Shown here piece after piece: positions 6,528-15,510 of a stretch of DNA of 16,697 bases. The notes under the pieces are model-generated. The model made no database searches, was not told the DNA's origin, and saw nothing but the letters and a program-made list of their open reading frames with translations. The position numbers and the translations under genes are program-made. Origin of the DNA: an uncultured Prevotella sp. (lineage in GTDB: Bacteria; Bacteroidota; Bacteroidia; Bacteroidales; Bacteroidaceae); the NCBI GenBank assembly GCA_900544825.1, contig UQWP01000073.1, forward strand, positions 1-16,697. The letters run 5' to 3'. Numbering within the stretch: position 1 is the stretch's first letter; the number at the start of each line of letters is the position of its first letter.

Positions 6528-8432
6528 ATGTGTGGTATAGTAGGATATTTAGGTAAGGGAGACGCTTATCCAGCCCTCATCAAGGGCTTGAAGCGTCTGG
6601 AATACCGCGGATACGATTCCGCGGGTGTTGCCCTTATTAGCAATGACGGCTCTTTGAACGTATATAAGGCAAAGGGTAAGGTGGCAGATTTGGAAGCGTT
6701 CTGCGCAGACAAGGATATTTCAGGACATGTAGGTATTGCTCATACACGTTGGGCTACCCATGGAGAGCCTTCGGCAGTGAATGCTCATCCTCATTATTCT
6801 TCAAGCAAGAACCTTGCCATGATTCATAATGGTATTATCGAAAACTATGCCGACATCAAGAAGAACCTGATGGCAAAGGGTGTGGAGTTCAAGAGCGAGA
6901 CCGATACTGAGGTGCTCGTACAGCTCATTGAATACATCCAGGTGAAGAAGGATCTTGATTTGTTGACTGCCGTTCAGGTTGCGCTCCGTCAGGTGATTGG
7001 CGCTTACGCCATCGCTATTCTCGACAAGCGTAATCCTGACCAGATTATCGCTGCCCGCAAGCAGAGCCCGCTGGTAGTGGGTATTGGAGAGGACGGAGAG
7101 TTCTATCTCGGTTCTGATGCCAGCCCTATCATCGAATATACCGACAAGGTGGTTTACCTGGAGGATGGCAACATCGCCGTGATGCGCCTCGGACAGGAAT
7201 TGCAGGTAGTGAATATCCAGAACGTAAAGCTCAACCCTGAGGTTCAGACTGTGGATATCGATCTCGGTCAGATTGAAAAGGGTGGTTTCCCTCACTTCAT
7301 GCTGAAGGAAATCTTCGAGCAGCCTGAGTGCCTGCGCAACTGTATGCGTGGCCGTGTGGTGAGCCGCACCGTGGAAACCCGTGTGATGACCGATGGCGAT
7401 GATACAACCTGCAAGACGGAGACAGAGATGGGCGTAGTGCTCAGCTCCATCACCGACCATCGCCAGCAGCTCCTCAATGCCAAGCGAATCATCATCGTGG
7501 CTTGTGGAACATCCTGGCACGCCGGACTCATCGGCAAGCAGATAATTGAGAATTACTGTCGCATCCCAGTGGAGGTGGAATATGCATCAGAGTTCCGTTA
7601 CCGCAACCCAGTGGTAACGAAGGACGATGTGGTCATCGCCATTTCCCAGAGTGGCGAAACCGCTGATACCCTGGCTGCCATCAAGCTTGCCAAGGAGAGC
7701 GGTGCGTTTATCTATGGTATCTGTAACTCCATCGGTTCTTCCATTGCACGAGAGACAGATACGGGTACCTATATTCATGTAGGTCCGGAGATTGGTGTCG
7801 CCTCTACCAAGGCGTTCACCGGTCAGGTTACCGTCCTCATCCTCCTGGCACTCGCCATCGGTAAGGAGAGAGGTACCATCAGCGAAAGCGAATATCAGAA
7901 GATTACAGAGCAGCTTTGGAACATTCCTGCCAAGATGAAGGAAGTGTTGAAGCTCAACAATAAGATAGCTGACTTGAGTCGTACCTTTACGTATGCGCGC
8001 AATTTCATCTATCTGGGTCGTGGATTCCAGTATCCAGTAGCCCTGGAGGGAGCATTGAAGTTGAAGGAGATTAGCTACATCCACGCTGAGGGTTATCCTG
8101 CAGCGGAGATGAAGCATGGTCCTATCGCTTTGATTGACAGCGATATGCCTGTAGTAGTCATTGCCACCCACAACTTCATGTACGAGAAGGTCTTGTCTAA
8201 TATCCAGGAGATTAAGGCCCGTCAGGGTCGTGTCATTGCTATTGTCAGCAAGGGCGACGAAACCATCTCCAAGATTGCCGACGAGGTGATTGAACTCCCT
8301 GAGACTCTGGAGTGCCTGGAGCCATTATTGGCTACTATTCCTTTGCAGCTGCTGGCTTACCATGTAGCTGTATGTAAGGGTAAGAATGTTGACCAACCAA
8401 GAAACTTGGCCAAGTCAGTTACTGTAGAATAA
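6528..8432 (+). CDS. glmS: Glutamine--fructose-6-phosphate aminotransferase (isomerizing)
   Basis: This 634-residue GlmS makes glucosamine-6-phosphate from fructose-6-phosphate and glutamine. That is the committed step to UDP-GlcNAc for peptidoglycan, LPS and capsule. The class II glutaminase domain starts at Cys2 (MCGIVGYLG), with EYRGYDSAGVA, HTRWATHG and HNGIIEN motifs. Two SIS sugar-isomerase domains follow: the first begins near 325 with IIIVACGTSWHAG, with SGETADTLAA and VASTKAFTGQ after it. The C-terminal tail VDQPRNLAKSVTVE is the family's active-site lid. It is about 25 residues longer than the E. coli enzyme (609). The 59-nt gap upstream holds no recognised promoter, so it may be read from the polysaccharide export promoter. 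No glmS-type ribozyme is visible. It ends in the terminator at 8438-8474. Confidence 0.97.
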   Translation: MCGIVGYLGKGDAYPALIKGLKRLEYRGYDSAGVALISNDGSLNVYKAKGKVADLEAFCADKDISGHVGIAHTRWATHGEPSAVNAHPHYSSSKNLAMIHNGIIENYADIKKNLMAKGVEFKSETDTEVLVQLIEYIQVKKDLDLLTAVQVALRQVIGAYAIAILDKRNPDQIIAARKQSPLVVGIGEDGEFYLGSDASPIIEYTDKVVYLEDGNIAVMRLGQELQVVNIQNVKLNPEVQTVDIDLGQIEKGGFPHFMLKEIFEQPECLRNCMRGRVVSRTVETRVMTDGDDTTCKTETEMGVVLSSITDHRQQLLNAKRIIIVACGTSWHAGLIGKQIIENYCRIPVEVEYASEFRYRNPVVTKDDVVIAISQSGETADTLAAIKLAKESGAFIYGICNSIGSSIARETDTGTYIHVGPEIGVASTKAFTGQVTVLILLALAIGKERGTISESEYQKITEQLWNIPAKMKEVLKLNNKIADLSRTFTYARNFIYLGRGFQYPVALEGALKLKEISYIHAEGYPAAEMKHGPIALIDSDMPVVVIATHNFMYEKVLSNIQEIKARQGRVIAIVSKGDETISKIADEVIELPETLECLEPLLATIPLQLLAYHVAVCKGKNVDQPRNLAKSVTVE

Positions 8433-8437
8433 TATTT

Positions 8438-8474
8438 AAAGGGATTCGTCATTTCTTGACGTTTCCCTTTTTTT
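8438..8474 (+). terminator. Intrinsic terminator after glmS
   Basis: An 11-nt arm (8441-8451) pairs with 8457-8467 over a 5-nt loop, with a short internal TT/TT mismatch. Seven T follow directly (8468-8474). It lies 5 nt beyond the glmS stop codon. A small GAGGG/CCCTC hairpin (8476-8489) follows. The next gene may start from a weak promoter-like TTTG (8472-8475) with TATATTCA (8497-8504), 21 nt apart, or from read-through. Confidence 0.8.
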
Positions 8475-8540
8475 GGAGGGGTATCCCTCGGATAGGTATA
8501 TTCAGATTTAACTAAATAAGATAAAGGATAATTAAAGAGT

Positions 8541-10424
8541 ATGGAACCATTGAAACATGAGTGTGGCGTGGCAATGATCAGATTGCTCAAGCCACTGGAG
8601 TATTACCAGCAGAAGTACGGCACTTGGATGTACGCACTCAACAAGCTCTATCTGATGATGGAGAAGCAGCACAACCGTGGACAGGAGGGTGCTGGTATGG
8701 CTTGTGTCAAACTGGGCGGAAAGCCAGGACATGAGTATATGTTTCGTGAGCGTGCGGAGGGCAAGAACGCCGTGACCGAAATCTTCGGCAAGGCGAACGC
8801 CAACTTCAAGGACTTGACTCCCGAGCAGCTTGCTGATGCTAAGTTTGCCCAAGAGGAACTGCCTTTCGCAGGCGAACTCTACATGGGACACCTGCGCTAC
8901 AGTACCACCGGAAAGAGTGGTATCCAGTATGTGCACCCATTCCTGCGCCGCAATAACTGGAAGGCGAAGAACCTCTGCCTTTGCGGCAACTTCAATATGA
9001 CCAATGTAGATGAAATCTTCCAGGAGCTGACCAAGCAGGGACAGAGTCCACGCATCTACAGCGACACCTACATCATGCTCGAACTGATGGGCCACCGTCT
9101 GGACAGAGAGGTGGAGCGCAACTTCGTGGCAGCAAAGGCGATGGAGATGGAGAACACCGACATCACCAACTACATCGAGGATCACGTGAAGATGAGCAAT
9201 GTGCTCAAGACCACGATGAAGAACTTCGACGGCGGTTATGTGGTCTGTGGAATCACCGGTTCGGGTGAGATGTTCTCCATGCGCGACCCTTGGGGCATCC
9301 GTCCTGCGTTCTACTACAAGAATGATGAAATCGTGGTAGTAGCCAGCGAGCGCCCTGTGCTTCAGACCACCTTCGACCTGGAGGCAGAGGAAGTGCAGGA
9401 GCTGATGCCGGGCATGGCGCTTCTCGTGAAGAAGAACGGCGAGTGTACCATCGAGCGAATCATGGAGCAGAAGGGCGATTCTGCCTGCTCATTCGAGCGC
9501 ATCTACTTCAGTCGTGGTTCCGACAAGGATATCTATCAGGAGCGCAAGCAGTTGGGCGAGCAGCTGACCCAGCCTATCCTGAAGGCAGTGGATTACGATG
9601 TTGACCACACCGTGTTCAGCTACATCCCAAATACAGCCGAGGTGGCTTACTATGGCATGTTGAGCGGTTTCAAGAAGTATCTCAACGAAAGCAAGATAGA
9701 GCAGATTGCCAATCTCGACCATATTCCATCTAAGGAAGAATTATACGATATTCTCGGCGACTTCGTCCGCTCTGAGAAGATAGCATGGAAGGATATCAAG
9801 CTCCGTACCTTCATCACCGAGGGCAACAGCCGCAACGACCTGGCGAGCCACGTGTATGATGTAACCTACGGAAGCATCGAGCCGAATGTGGATAATCTCG
9901 TCATCATCGACGACAGTATTGTGCGCGGTACTACCCTGAAGGAGAGCATCCTGCGCATCCTCGACCGTCTGCATCCTAAGAAGATTGTTGTCGTATCCAG
10001 TGCCCCTCAGATCCGCTATCCGGATTATTACGGCATCGATATGGCAAGACTGGAAGAGTTCTGCGTGTTCCGTGCGGCAATCCAGCTTTTGAAAGATCGC
10101 AAGATGGAAGACCTCATCGAGCAGACCTACGAGGCTTGCAGGGCAGAACTTGCCAAGCCAAAGGAGGAGCAGATTAATCCTGTGCGCGCCATCTACGAGC
10201 CATTCACTATCGAGGAAATCAACGAGAAGATAGTAGAGATGCTTCGCCCAGAGGGCATGACTACTCCTATCCAGCTCGTATTCCAGAGCATTGAGGGCTT
10301 GCGCGAGGCGATTCCAAACCACAAGGGCGACTGGTATTTCACCGGTCATTATCCAACCCCAGGCGGTACGAAACTCTGCAACCAGTCGTTTGTGAACTAT
10401 ATCGAAAACGTTTATCATCAGTAA
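8541..10424 (+). CDS. PurF-type glutamine amidotransferase / phosphoribosyltransferase, diverged
   Basis: The 627-residue product combines an N-terminal class II glutaminase domain with a phosphoribosyltransferase domain, the arrangement of amidophosphoribosyltransferase (PurF, first step of purine synthesis). A 7-residue propeptide precedes Cys8 (HECGV), the likely nucleophile after processing, as in B. subtilis PurF. RGQEGAG (46-52), GHLRYST (116-122) and the PRPP loop VIIDDSIVRGTT (454-465) are conserved. Differences are marked. It is over 100 residues longer than usual. The HNGNLTN oxyanion motif reads GNFNMTN (149-155). The PRTase site reads PNT at 363-365 where others have PDS or PET. 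The usual NRYVGRTFI loop is LRTFITEGNSRND (421-433) after an inserted segment (about 375-420). It is probably an amidophosphoribosyltransferase or a paralogue with altered activity; its place beside carAB, not pur genes, is notable. carA follows after 17 nt. Confidence 0.82.
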   Translation: MEPLKHECGVAMIRLLKPLEYYQQKYGTWMYALNKLYLMMEKQHNRGQEGAGMACVKLGGKPGHEYMFRERAEGKNAVTEIFGKANANFKDLTPEQLADAKFAQEELPFAGELYMGHLRYSTTGKSGIQYVHPFLRRNNWKAKNLCLCGNFNMTNVDEIFQELTKQGQSPRIYSDTYIMLELMGHRLDREVERNFVAAKAMEMENTDITNYIEDHVKMSNVLKTTMKNFDGGYVVCGITGSGEMFSMRDPWGIRPAFYYKNDEIVVVASERPVLQTTFDLEAEEVQELMPGMALLVKKNGECTIERIMEQKGDSACSFERIYFSRGSDKDIYQERKQLGEQLTQPILKAVDYDVDHTVFSYIPNTAEVAYYGMLSGFKKYLNESKIEQIANLDHIPSKEELYDILGDFVRSEKIAWKDIKLRTFITEGNSRNDLASHVYDVTYGSIEPNVDNLVIIDDSIVRGTTLKESILRILDRLHPKKIVVVSSAPQIRYPDYYGIDMARLEEFCVFRAAIQLLKDRKMEDLIEQTYEACRAELAKPKEEQINPVRAIYEPFTIEEINEKIVEMLRPEGMTTPIQLVFQSIEGLREAIPNHKGDWYFTGHYPTPGGTKLCNQSFVNYIENVYHQ

Positions 10425-10441
10425 GAAAATAAAAGAATCAA

Positions 10442-11527
10442 ATGTCAGATATGAAAAAAGTAACCTTAGTTTTGAGCGATGGAACCAAGTTCCATGGCAA
10501 ATCTTTTGGATATGATGCTCCTGTAGCGGGCGAGGTTGTGTTCAACACAGCCATGATGGGATATCCAGAGAGTTTGACCGACCCTTCTTACGCCGGTCAG
10601 TTGATGACACTTACATTCCCTCTCGTGGGCAACTATGGTGTGCCACCATTTACTTTCGAGGAGAACGGTTTGCCAACCTTCATGGAGAGTGACAAGATTT
10701 ATGCTTCTGCTATCATCGTCAATGATTACAGCGAGCAGTACAGCCACTGGAATGCTGTGGAGAGTCTTGCCGACTGGTTGAAGCGCGAGAAAGTGCCAGG
10801 AATCACAGGCATCGATACCCGTGAGTTGACTAAGGTGCTTCGTGAGCATGGTGTGATGATGGGCAAGATTCTCTTTGATGATGAACCAGACAACATCCCT
10901 GAGGCTAACTACGAGGGTGTAAACTTCGTTGACCAGGTGAGCTGCAAGGAGATTATCCGTTACAACGAGGGTGCCGGCAAGAAGGTGGTTCTCGTTGACT
11001 GCGGTGTGAAGGCAAACATCATCCGTTGCCTCATCAACAGAGGCGTTGAGGTGATCCGTGTGCCTTGGAATTACGATTACACCGATATGGACTTTGACGG
11101 ATTGTTCCTGGCAAATGGTCCTGGCGATCCAGATATGTGTGAGGATGCAGTAAACATTATTCGCAAGCAGATCAGCCAGAGTCGCAAGCCTATCTGCGGT
11201 ATCTGTATGGGTAACCAGTTGCTTTCCAAGGCTGCCGGTGCTACCATCTACAAGTTGAAGTATGGTCACCGTTCACACAACCAGCCAGTGCGCATGGTAG
11301 GAACCAACAATTGCTACATCACCTCTCAGAACCACGGTTATGCCGTTGATGCCAAGACATTGGGCAACGACTGGGAGGAGCTCTTTGTAAATATGAATGA
11401 TGGCTCTAACGAGGGTATCCGCCACAAGGTGAACCCTTGGTTCTCAAGCCAGTTCCACCCAGAGGCTTGCTCAGGCCCTGTGGATACAGAGTTCATGTTT
11501 GATAAGTTTGTAGAAACACTTAAATAA
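10442..11527 (+). CDS. carA: Carbamoyl-phosphate synthase small (glutaminase) subunit
   Basis: This 361-residue CarA hydrolyses glutamine and channels ammonia to CarB. The N-terminal CarA-specific domain (about 1-150) contains the FNTAMMGYPESLTDPSYAGQ motif (34-53). The class I amidotransferase domain (about 180-361) has NGPGDP (225-230), the nucleophile Cys255 in GICMGNQ, and the His339/Glu341 pair in FHPEA. The His of the common GICLGHQ motif is Asn here. Two in-frame ATGs, 10442 and 10451, are possible; I list the longer, though the shorter start (MKKVTLVL) aligns about as well. It follows the PurF-like gene by 17 nt and is followed by carB after 12 nt, so all three are surely co-transcribed. 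No pyrimidine-sensing attenuator is visible in the short gaps. Confidence 0.97.
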   Translation: MSDMKKVTLVLSDGTKFHGKSFGYDAPVAGEVVFNTAMMGYPESLTDPSYAGQLMTLTFPLVGNYGVPPFTFEENGLPTFMESDKIYASAIIVNDYSEQYSHWNAVESLADWLKREKVPGITGIDTRELTKVLREHGVMMGKILFDDEPDNIPEANYEGVNFVDQVSCKEIIRYNEGAGKKVVLVDCGVKANIIRCLINRGVEVIRVPWNYDYTDMDFDGLFLANGPGDPDMCEDAVNIIRKQISQSRKPICGICMGNQLLSKAAGATIYKLKYGHRSHNQPVRMVGTNNCYITSQNHGYAVDAKTLGNDWEELFVNMNDGSNEGIRHKVNPWFSSQFHPEACSGPVDTEFMFDKFVETLK

Positions 11528-11539
11528 TTAGGAAAAAAG

Positions 11540-14500
11540 ATGAAAGACGAAAATATAAAGAAGGTGCTCCTCTTAGGTTCTGGAGCCTTGAAGATCGGTG
11601 AAGCAGGTGAGTTCGACTACTCAGGTTCGCAGGCCCTGAAGGCATTGCGCGAGGAAGGTGTCGAGACTGTGCTCATCAACCCGAATATCGCAACCGTACA
11701 GACATCAGAAGGTGTTGCCGACCAGATTTATTTCCTGCCAGTGCAGCCATACTTCGTAGAGCGTGTTATCCAGAAGGAGAAGCCAGACGGTATCCTCCTG
11801 AGCTTCGGTGGTCAGACTGCCCTCAACTGTGGTGTGGAACTCTATCGCCAGGGCATCCTCGAGAAATATAATGTCAAGGTGTTGGGTACTCCAGTACAGG
11901 CTATCATGGATACTGAGGACCGTGAGCTCTTCGTAGAGAAGCTGGATGAAATCAACGTGAAGACCATCAAGAGCGAGGCTTGCGAGAACATCGAGCAGAC
12001 CCGCAAGGCTGCTGCTGAGCTCGGTTATCCTGTCATCATCCGTGCCGCCTATGCACTGGGTGGACTCGGTTCTGGTTTCGCAGACAACGAGGAGGAGCTG
12101 AACAAGCTCGCTGAGAAGGCCTTCTCATTCTCTCCACAGGTATTGGTAGAGAAGAGTTTGAAGGGCTGGAAAGAGATAGAGTATGAGGTGGTTCGCGACC
12201 GTTACGACAACTGTATCACAGTTTGTAACATGGAGAACTTCGACCCACTGGGCATCCATACCGGTGAGAGTATCGTTATCGCTCCATCCCAGACCCTGAG
12301 CAATGCTGAATATCATAAGCTCCGTGCCCTCGCCATCAAGATTATCCGTCACATCGGAATCGTGGGTGAGTGTAACGTGCAGTATGCCTTCGACCCTAAG
12401 AGCGAGGACTATCGCGTGATCGAGGTGAATGCCCGTTTGAGCCGTTCATCTGCCTTGGCATCTAAGGCTACCGGTTATCCTCTTGCCTTCGTTGCAGCCA
12501 AGCTCGGTATGGGCTACGGTCTGTTCGAGTTGAAGAACTCTGTAACCAAGACCACATCAGCCTTCTTCGAGCCAGCATTGGACTACGTGGTTTGTAAGAT
12601 TCCACGTTGGGACTTGTCTAAGTTCCGTGGCGTAGATAAGGAGTTGGGCTCATCTATGAAGTCTGTAGGTGAGGTAATGGCCATCGGCCGCAACTTCGAG
12701 GAGGCCATCCAGAAGGGTCTTCGTATGATAGGTCAGGGCATGCACGGCTTCGTAGAGAACAAGGAACTTGAAATCGATGATATCGATGCAGCTTTGCGCG
12801 AGCCAACAGATAAGCGTGTGTTCGTGATTTCTAAGGCAATGCACAAGGGCTATACCGTAGATCAGATTCACGACTTGACCAAGATTGACAAGTGGTTCCT
12901 GGAGAAGTTGAAGCACATCATCGACATTGACGAGGAGATGAAGAAGTGCAACATCAATACTCTTGATCAGGATCTGCTCCGCACGGCTAAGGTTTACGGT
13001 TTTACCGACTTCCAGGTAGCCCGTTCCGTTGGCTTGGAGCAGGAGTTGGGCAACATGCATAAGGCTGCCCTCCTGGTTCGCAACAAGCGCAAGAGCTATG
13101 GCATCCTGCCTGTTGTGAAGCAGATTGATACCCTGGCAGCAGAGTATCCTGCTCAGACCAACTACCTCTATGTTACATACGCAGGTGTGAAGAGCGACAT
13201 CACCTTCGAGAACGACCACCGTTCTATCATCGTACTCGGTTCGGGTGCTTACCGCATCGGTTCTTCTGTAGAGTTCGACTGGTGTGGCGTTCAGGCATTG
13301 AACACCATCCGCAAGGAGGGCTGGCGCTCAGTGATGATCAACTACAACCCAGAGACCGTATCTACCGACTACGATATGTGCGACCGTCTCTATTTCGACG
13401 AGTTGACATTCGAGCGTGTGATGGATATCATCGAGATGGAGCAGCCTCATGGCGTCATCGTATCTACCGGTGGTCAGATTCCAAACAACCTGGCTATGCA
13501 CCTGGATGCACAGAACGTGCCAATCCTGGGTACAGCTGCCAAGGACATCGATAACGCTGAGGACCGTGCCAAGTTCTCTCAGATGTTGACCAATAACGGC
13601 ATCAACCAGCCAGAGTGGAGTGCCCTGACCTCAATGGAGGACATCGACAACTTCATCGAGCGTGTTGGTTTCCCAGTATTGGTTCGTCCTAGCTACGTAC
13701 TTTCTGGTGCTGCTATGAACGTATGTTCTAACGAGGAAGAGCTGAAGCGATTCCTGCAGTTGGCTGCCAATGTAAGCGAGGATCACCCAGTGGTAGTAAG
13801 TAAGTTTATCGAACATGCCAAGGAGATTGAGATGGATGCAGTGGCAAAGAATGGCGAGGTGATAGCTTATGCGATTTCCGAGCACATCGAGTTTGCCGGT
13901 GTTCACTCTGGTGATGCTACCATCCAGTTCCCTCCTCAGAAGTTGTATGTTGAGACAGTGCGTCGTGTGAAGCGAGTAGGTCGTCAGATAGCCAAGGAGT
14001 TGCACATCAATGGTCCGTTCAACATCCAGTTTATGGCTCGTGACAATGATATTCTCGTTATCGAGTGTAACCTTCGTGCCAGCCGTTCGTTCCCATTCGT
14101 AAGCAAGGTATTGAAGATCAACCTCATCGAGTTGGCTACCCGCGTAATGCTCGGTTTGCCAGTAGAGAAGCCACACAAGAACCTCTTCGATCTCGACTAT
14201 GTAGGTATCAAGGCATCTCAGTTCAGCTTCAACCGTTTGCAGAAGGCGGACCCAGTATTGGGTGTGGATATGAGCAGTACGGGTGAGGTAGGTTGTTTGG
14301 GTGACGATACATCTACCGCTCTTCTGAAGAGTATGCTTTCTGTGGGTCATCGCATTCCAGCCAAGAACATCCTGCTTTCTACAGGTTCTGCCAAGCAGAA
14401 GGTAGATTTGCTCGATGCAGCCCAGATGCTGGTTAAGCATGGTTACAAGCTGTTTGCAACTGGTGGTAGTAGCAAGTTCCTCACAGAGAATGGCATTGAG

Positions 14501-14773
14501 AACACCCGTGTGCTCTGGCCATCAGAGGAGGCAGAAGGCGGTGCGCCTAAGGCTTTGGAGATGCTCCACAACCACGAGATTGATATGGTAGTGAATATTC
14601 CGAAGGACTTGACCAGCAGTGAGTTGAGCAATGGTTACAAGATTCGTCGTGCCGCCATCGACCTGAACGTGCCATTGATTACCAACAGCCGTCTGGCGAG
14701 TGCCTTCATCTATGCATTCTGCACCACCAAGCTCGAGGATATCGACATCAAGGCTTGGGGAGAGTATAAATAA
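11540..14773 (+). CDS. carB: Carbamoyl-phosphate synthase large subunit
   Basis: This 1077-residue CarB forms carbamoyl phosphate from bicarbonate, two ATP and the ammonia delivered by CarA, feeding pyrimidine and arginine synthesis. The tandem halves are plain. The N-terminal carboxyphosphate half starts LLLGSGALKIGEAGEFDYSG, with NARLSRSSALASKATGYPLA near 300. An oligomerisation region spans about 400-550. The second, carbamoyl phosphate half starts IIVLGSGAYRIGSSVEFDW near 560, with ECNLRASRSFPFVSKVL near 845. The C-terminal MGS-like allosteric domain (about 935-1077) includes STGSAKQKVDLLDAA and KLFATGGSSKFL. Length matches E. coli (1073). The stop codon is followed by an 8-bp hairpin (14782-14789 with 14807-14814) and then by the shared terminator at 14825-14869. 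Confidence 0.98.
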   Translation: MKDENIKKVLLLGSGALKIGEAGEFDYSGSQALKALREEGVETVLINPNIATVQTSEGVADQIYFLPVQPYFVERVIQKEKPDGILLSFGGQTALNCGVELYRQGILEKYNVKVLGTPVQAIMDTEDRELFVEKLDEINVKTIKSEACENIEQTRKAAAELGYPVIIRAAYALGGLGSGFADNEEELNKLAEKAFSFSPQVLVEKSLKGWKEIEYEVVRDRYDNCITVCNMENFDPLGIHTGESIVIAPSQTLSNAEYHKLRALAIKIIRHIGIVGECNVQYAFDPKSEDYRVIEVNARLSRSSALASKATGYPLAFVAAKLGMGYGLFELKNSVTKTTSAFFEPALDYVVCKIPRWDLSKFRGVDKELGSSMKSVGEVMAIGRNFEEAIQKGLRMIGQGMHGFVENKELEIDDIDAALREPTDKRVFVISKAMHKGYTVDQIHDLTKIDKWFLEKLKHIIDIDEEMKKCNINTLDQDLLRTAKVYGFTDFQVARSVGLEQELGNMHKAALLVRNKRKSYGILPVVKQIDTLAAEYPAQTNYLYVTYAGVKSDITFENDHRSIIVLGSGAYRIGSSVEFDWCGVQALNTIRKEGWRSVMINYNPETVSTDYDMCDRLYFDELTFERVMDIIEMEQPHGVIVSTGGQIPNNLAMHLDAQNVPILGTAAKDIDNAEDRAKFSQMLTNNGINQPEWSALTSMEDIDNFIERVGFPVLVRPSYVLSGAAMNVCSNEEELKRFLQLAANVSEDHPVVVSKFIEHAKEIEMDAVAKNGEVIAYAISEHIEFAGVHSGDATIQFPPQKLYVETVRRVKRVGRQIAKELHINGPFNIQFMARDNDILVIECNLRASRSFPFVSKVLKINLIELATRVMLGLPVEKPHKNLFDLDYVGIKASQFSFNRLQKADPVLGVDMSSTGEVGCLGDDTSTALLKSMLSVGHRIPAKNILLSTGSAKQKVDLLDAAQMLVKHGYKLFATGGSSKFLTENGIENTRVLWPSEEAEGGAPKALEMLHNHEIDMVVNIPKDLTSSELSNGYKIRRAAIDLNVPLITNSRLASAFIYAFCTTKLEDIDIKAWGEYK

Positions 14774-14824
14774 TGTTTAGTGTGTAGTGTTTAATGATTA
14801 ATTAGGCACTACACCTTATAATAT

Positions 14825-14869
14825 AAAAATCCCTGCTGTAGGAAAGGTTTCCTATGGCAGGGATTTTTT
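14825..14869. terminator. Bidirectional terminator between carB and the retropepsin gene
   Basis: A long hairpin, AAAAATCCCTGC pairing with GCAGGGATTTTTT plus an inner TAGGAAA/TTTCCTA stem over a 3-nt loop, is flanked by A and T runs. It can therefore stop transcription on both strands, serving the convergent carB and retropepsin genes. Confidence 0.85.
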
Positions 14870-14883
14870 AGATAATAAACGTC

Positions 14884-15318
14884 TTATTCAAATTCAATAT
14901 GCTCTTGTGAAGGGATTCGAAAAGAGAACCATGTTTCTCCATTTTTGTTGGTGATAGCTAAGTCTCCTCGTGTGATAGTATCCATGCCAATGATAATGTC
15001 ATTGTCTTCTAAATCACAAGCAAGAACTTCCAAATCTTTTATCCAAGCACCTTCTTTGGCAAAATATAGGCTTATTTTATAAGTGTAAGCCTCTACATTT
15101 CCGCCAATTCCTGCAATCATGGCTTTTTGGATAGGTTCCAGTCCTAAAGCATCTGCTATGTTTCTTGATATAATAGTGTTTGTAGCACCTGTATCCCAAA
15201 GAACATCCTTGGCTTCGCAATATTCAAGTTTGTTGTTTGTTGCAGGTTTTATCACAAAACAACTTGACAGAATGCTTTCAGCCTTTGCAGGATATTTTTG
15301 TGTGATAGACTTTTTCAT
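14884..15318 (-). CDS. Retropepsin-like aspartic protease domain protein
   Basis: The 144-residue protein is a single retropepsin-like domain. The active-site motif is WDTGATNTIIS (41-51, catalytic Asp42). It is followed by a hydrophobic segment and a glycine-rich loop IAGIGG (68-73), and near the end by DIIIGMDTI (107-115), the second psi-loop signature typical of bacterial gag-like proteases. Active retropepsins are homodimers with one Asp from each chain. There is no signal peptide, membrane segment or second domain, so it is probably cytoplasmic. Substrate and role are unknown. It lies 11 nt after a 50-residue gene on the same strand and shares its promoter (15511-15542). AT content is higher than in carAB, suggesting accessory DNA. 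Catalytic activity is not proven: related small domains can also be ligand-binding or processing factors. Confidence 0.82.
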   Translation of the reverse strand: MKKSITQKYPAKAESILSSCFVIKPATNNKLEYCEAKDVLWDTGATNTIISRNIADALGLEPIQKAMIAGIGGNVEAYTYKISLYFAKEGAWIKDLEVLACDLEDNDIIIGMDTITRGDLAITNKNGETWFSFRIPSQEHIEFE

Positions 15319-15329
15319 CTTGAAGTTTT

Positions 15330-15482
15330 TTATTGAGCCTTAACCATGTGGATGGTAGTGAGTCGTGCTATGTGTCCTTTCGGAAGTGGAGACATTGTAA
15401 TCTCGCTATGAGTAGGAAAAAACTTGTCAATGTCTTTGTAGTCTATGGTATGAACTTGTATTTTTTTATTCTTTGTTTCCAT
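15330..15482 (-). CDS. 50-residue unrecognised protein upstream of the retropepsin gene
   Basis: This small gene runs from ATG at 15482 to TAA at 15330 and encodes a basic, soluble-looking 50-residue protein (starts METKNKKIQVHTIDYKDIDK, ends LTTIHMVKAQ). I recognise no family, signal peptide or membrane segment. Its reality is supported by three things. A consensus promoter ends 28 nt upstream. A purine-rich AAAGGAAAA lies 6-14 nt before the ATG, one of the few Shine-Dalgarno-like stretches in the window. The retropepsin gene follows 11 nt after its stop codon. The tight pairing suggests a functional partner: substrate, inhibitor, adaptor or antitoxin-like regulator of the protease. That role is inference. 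Confidence 0.7.
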   Translation of the reverse strand: METKNKKIQVHTIDYKDIDKFFPTHSEITMSPLPKGHIARLTTIHMVKAQ

Positions 15483-15510
15483 ATAATTTTCCTTTCTTTT
15501 ATTATTGTTG

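Noticed and set aside
10416..10441. Pyrimidine-dependent attenuator ahead of carA
   Set aside because: Only 17 nt separate the PurF-like stop codon from the carA ATG, with no hairpin and T run.
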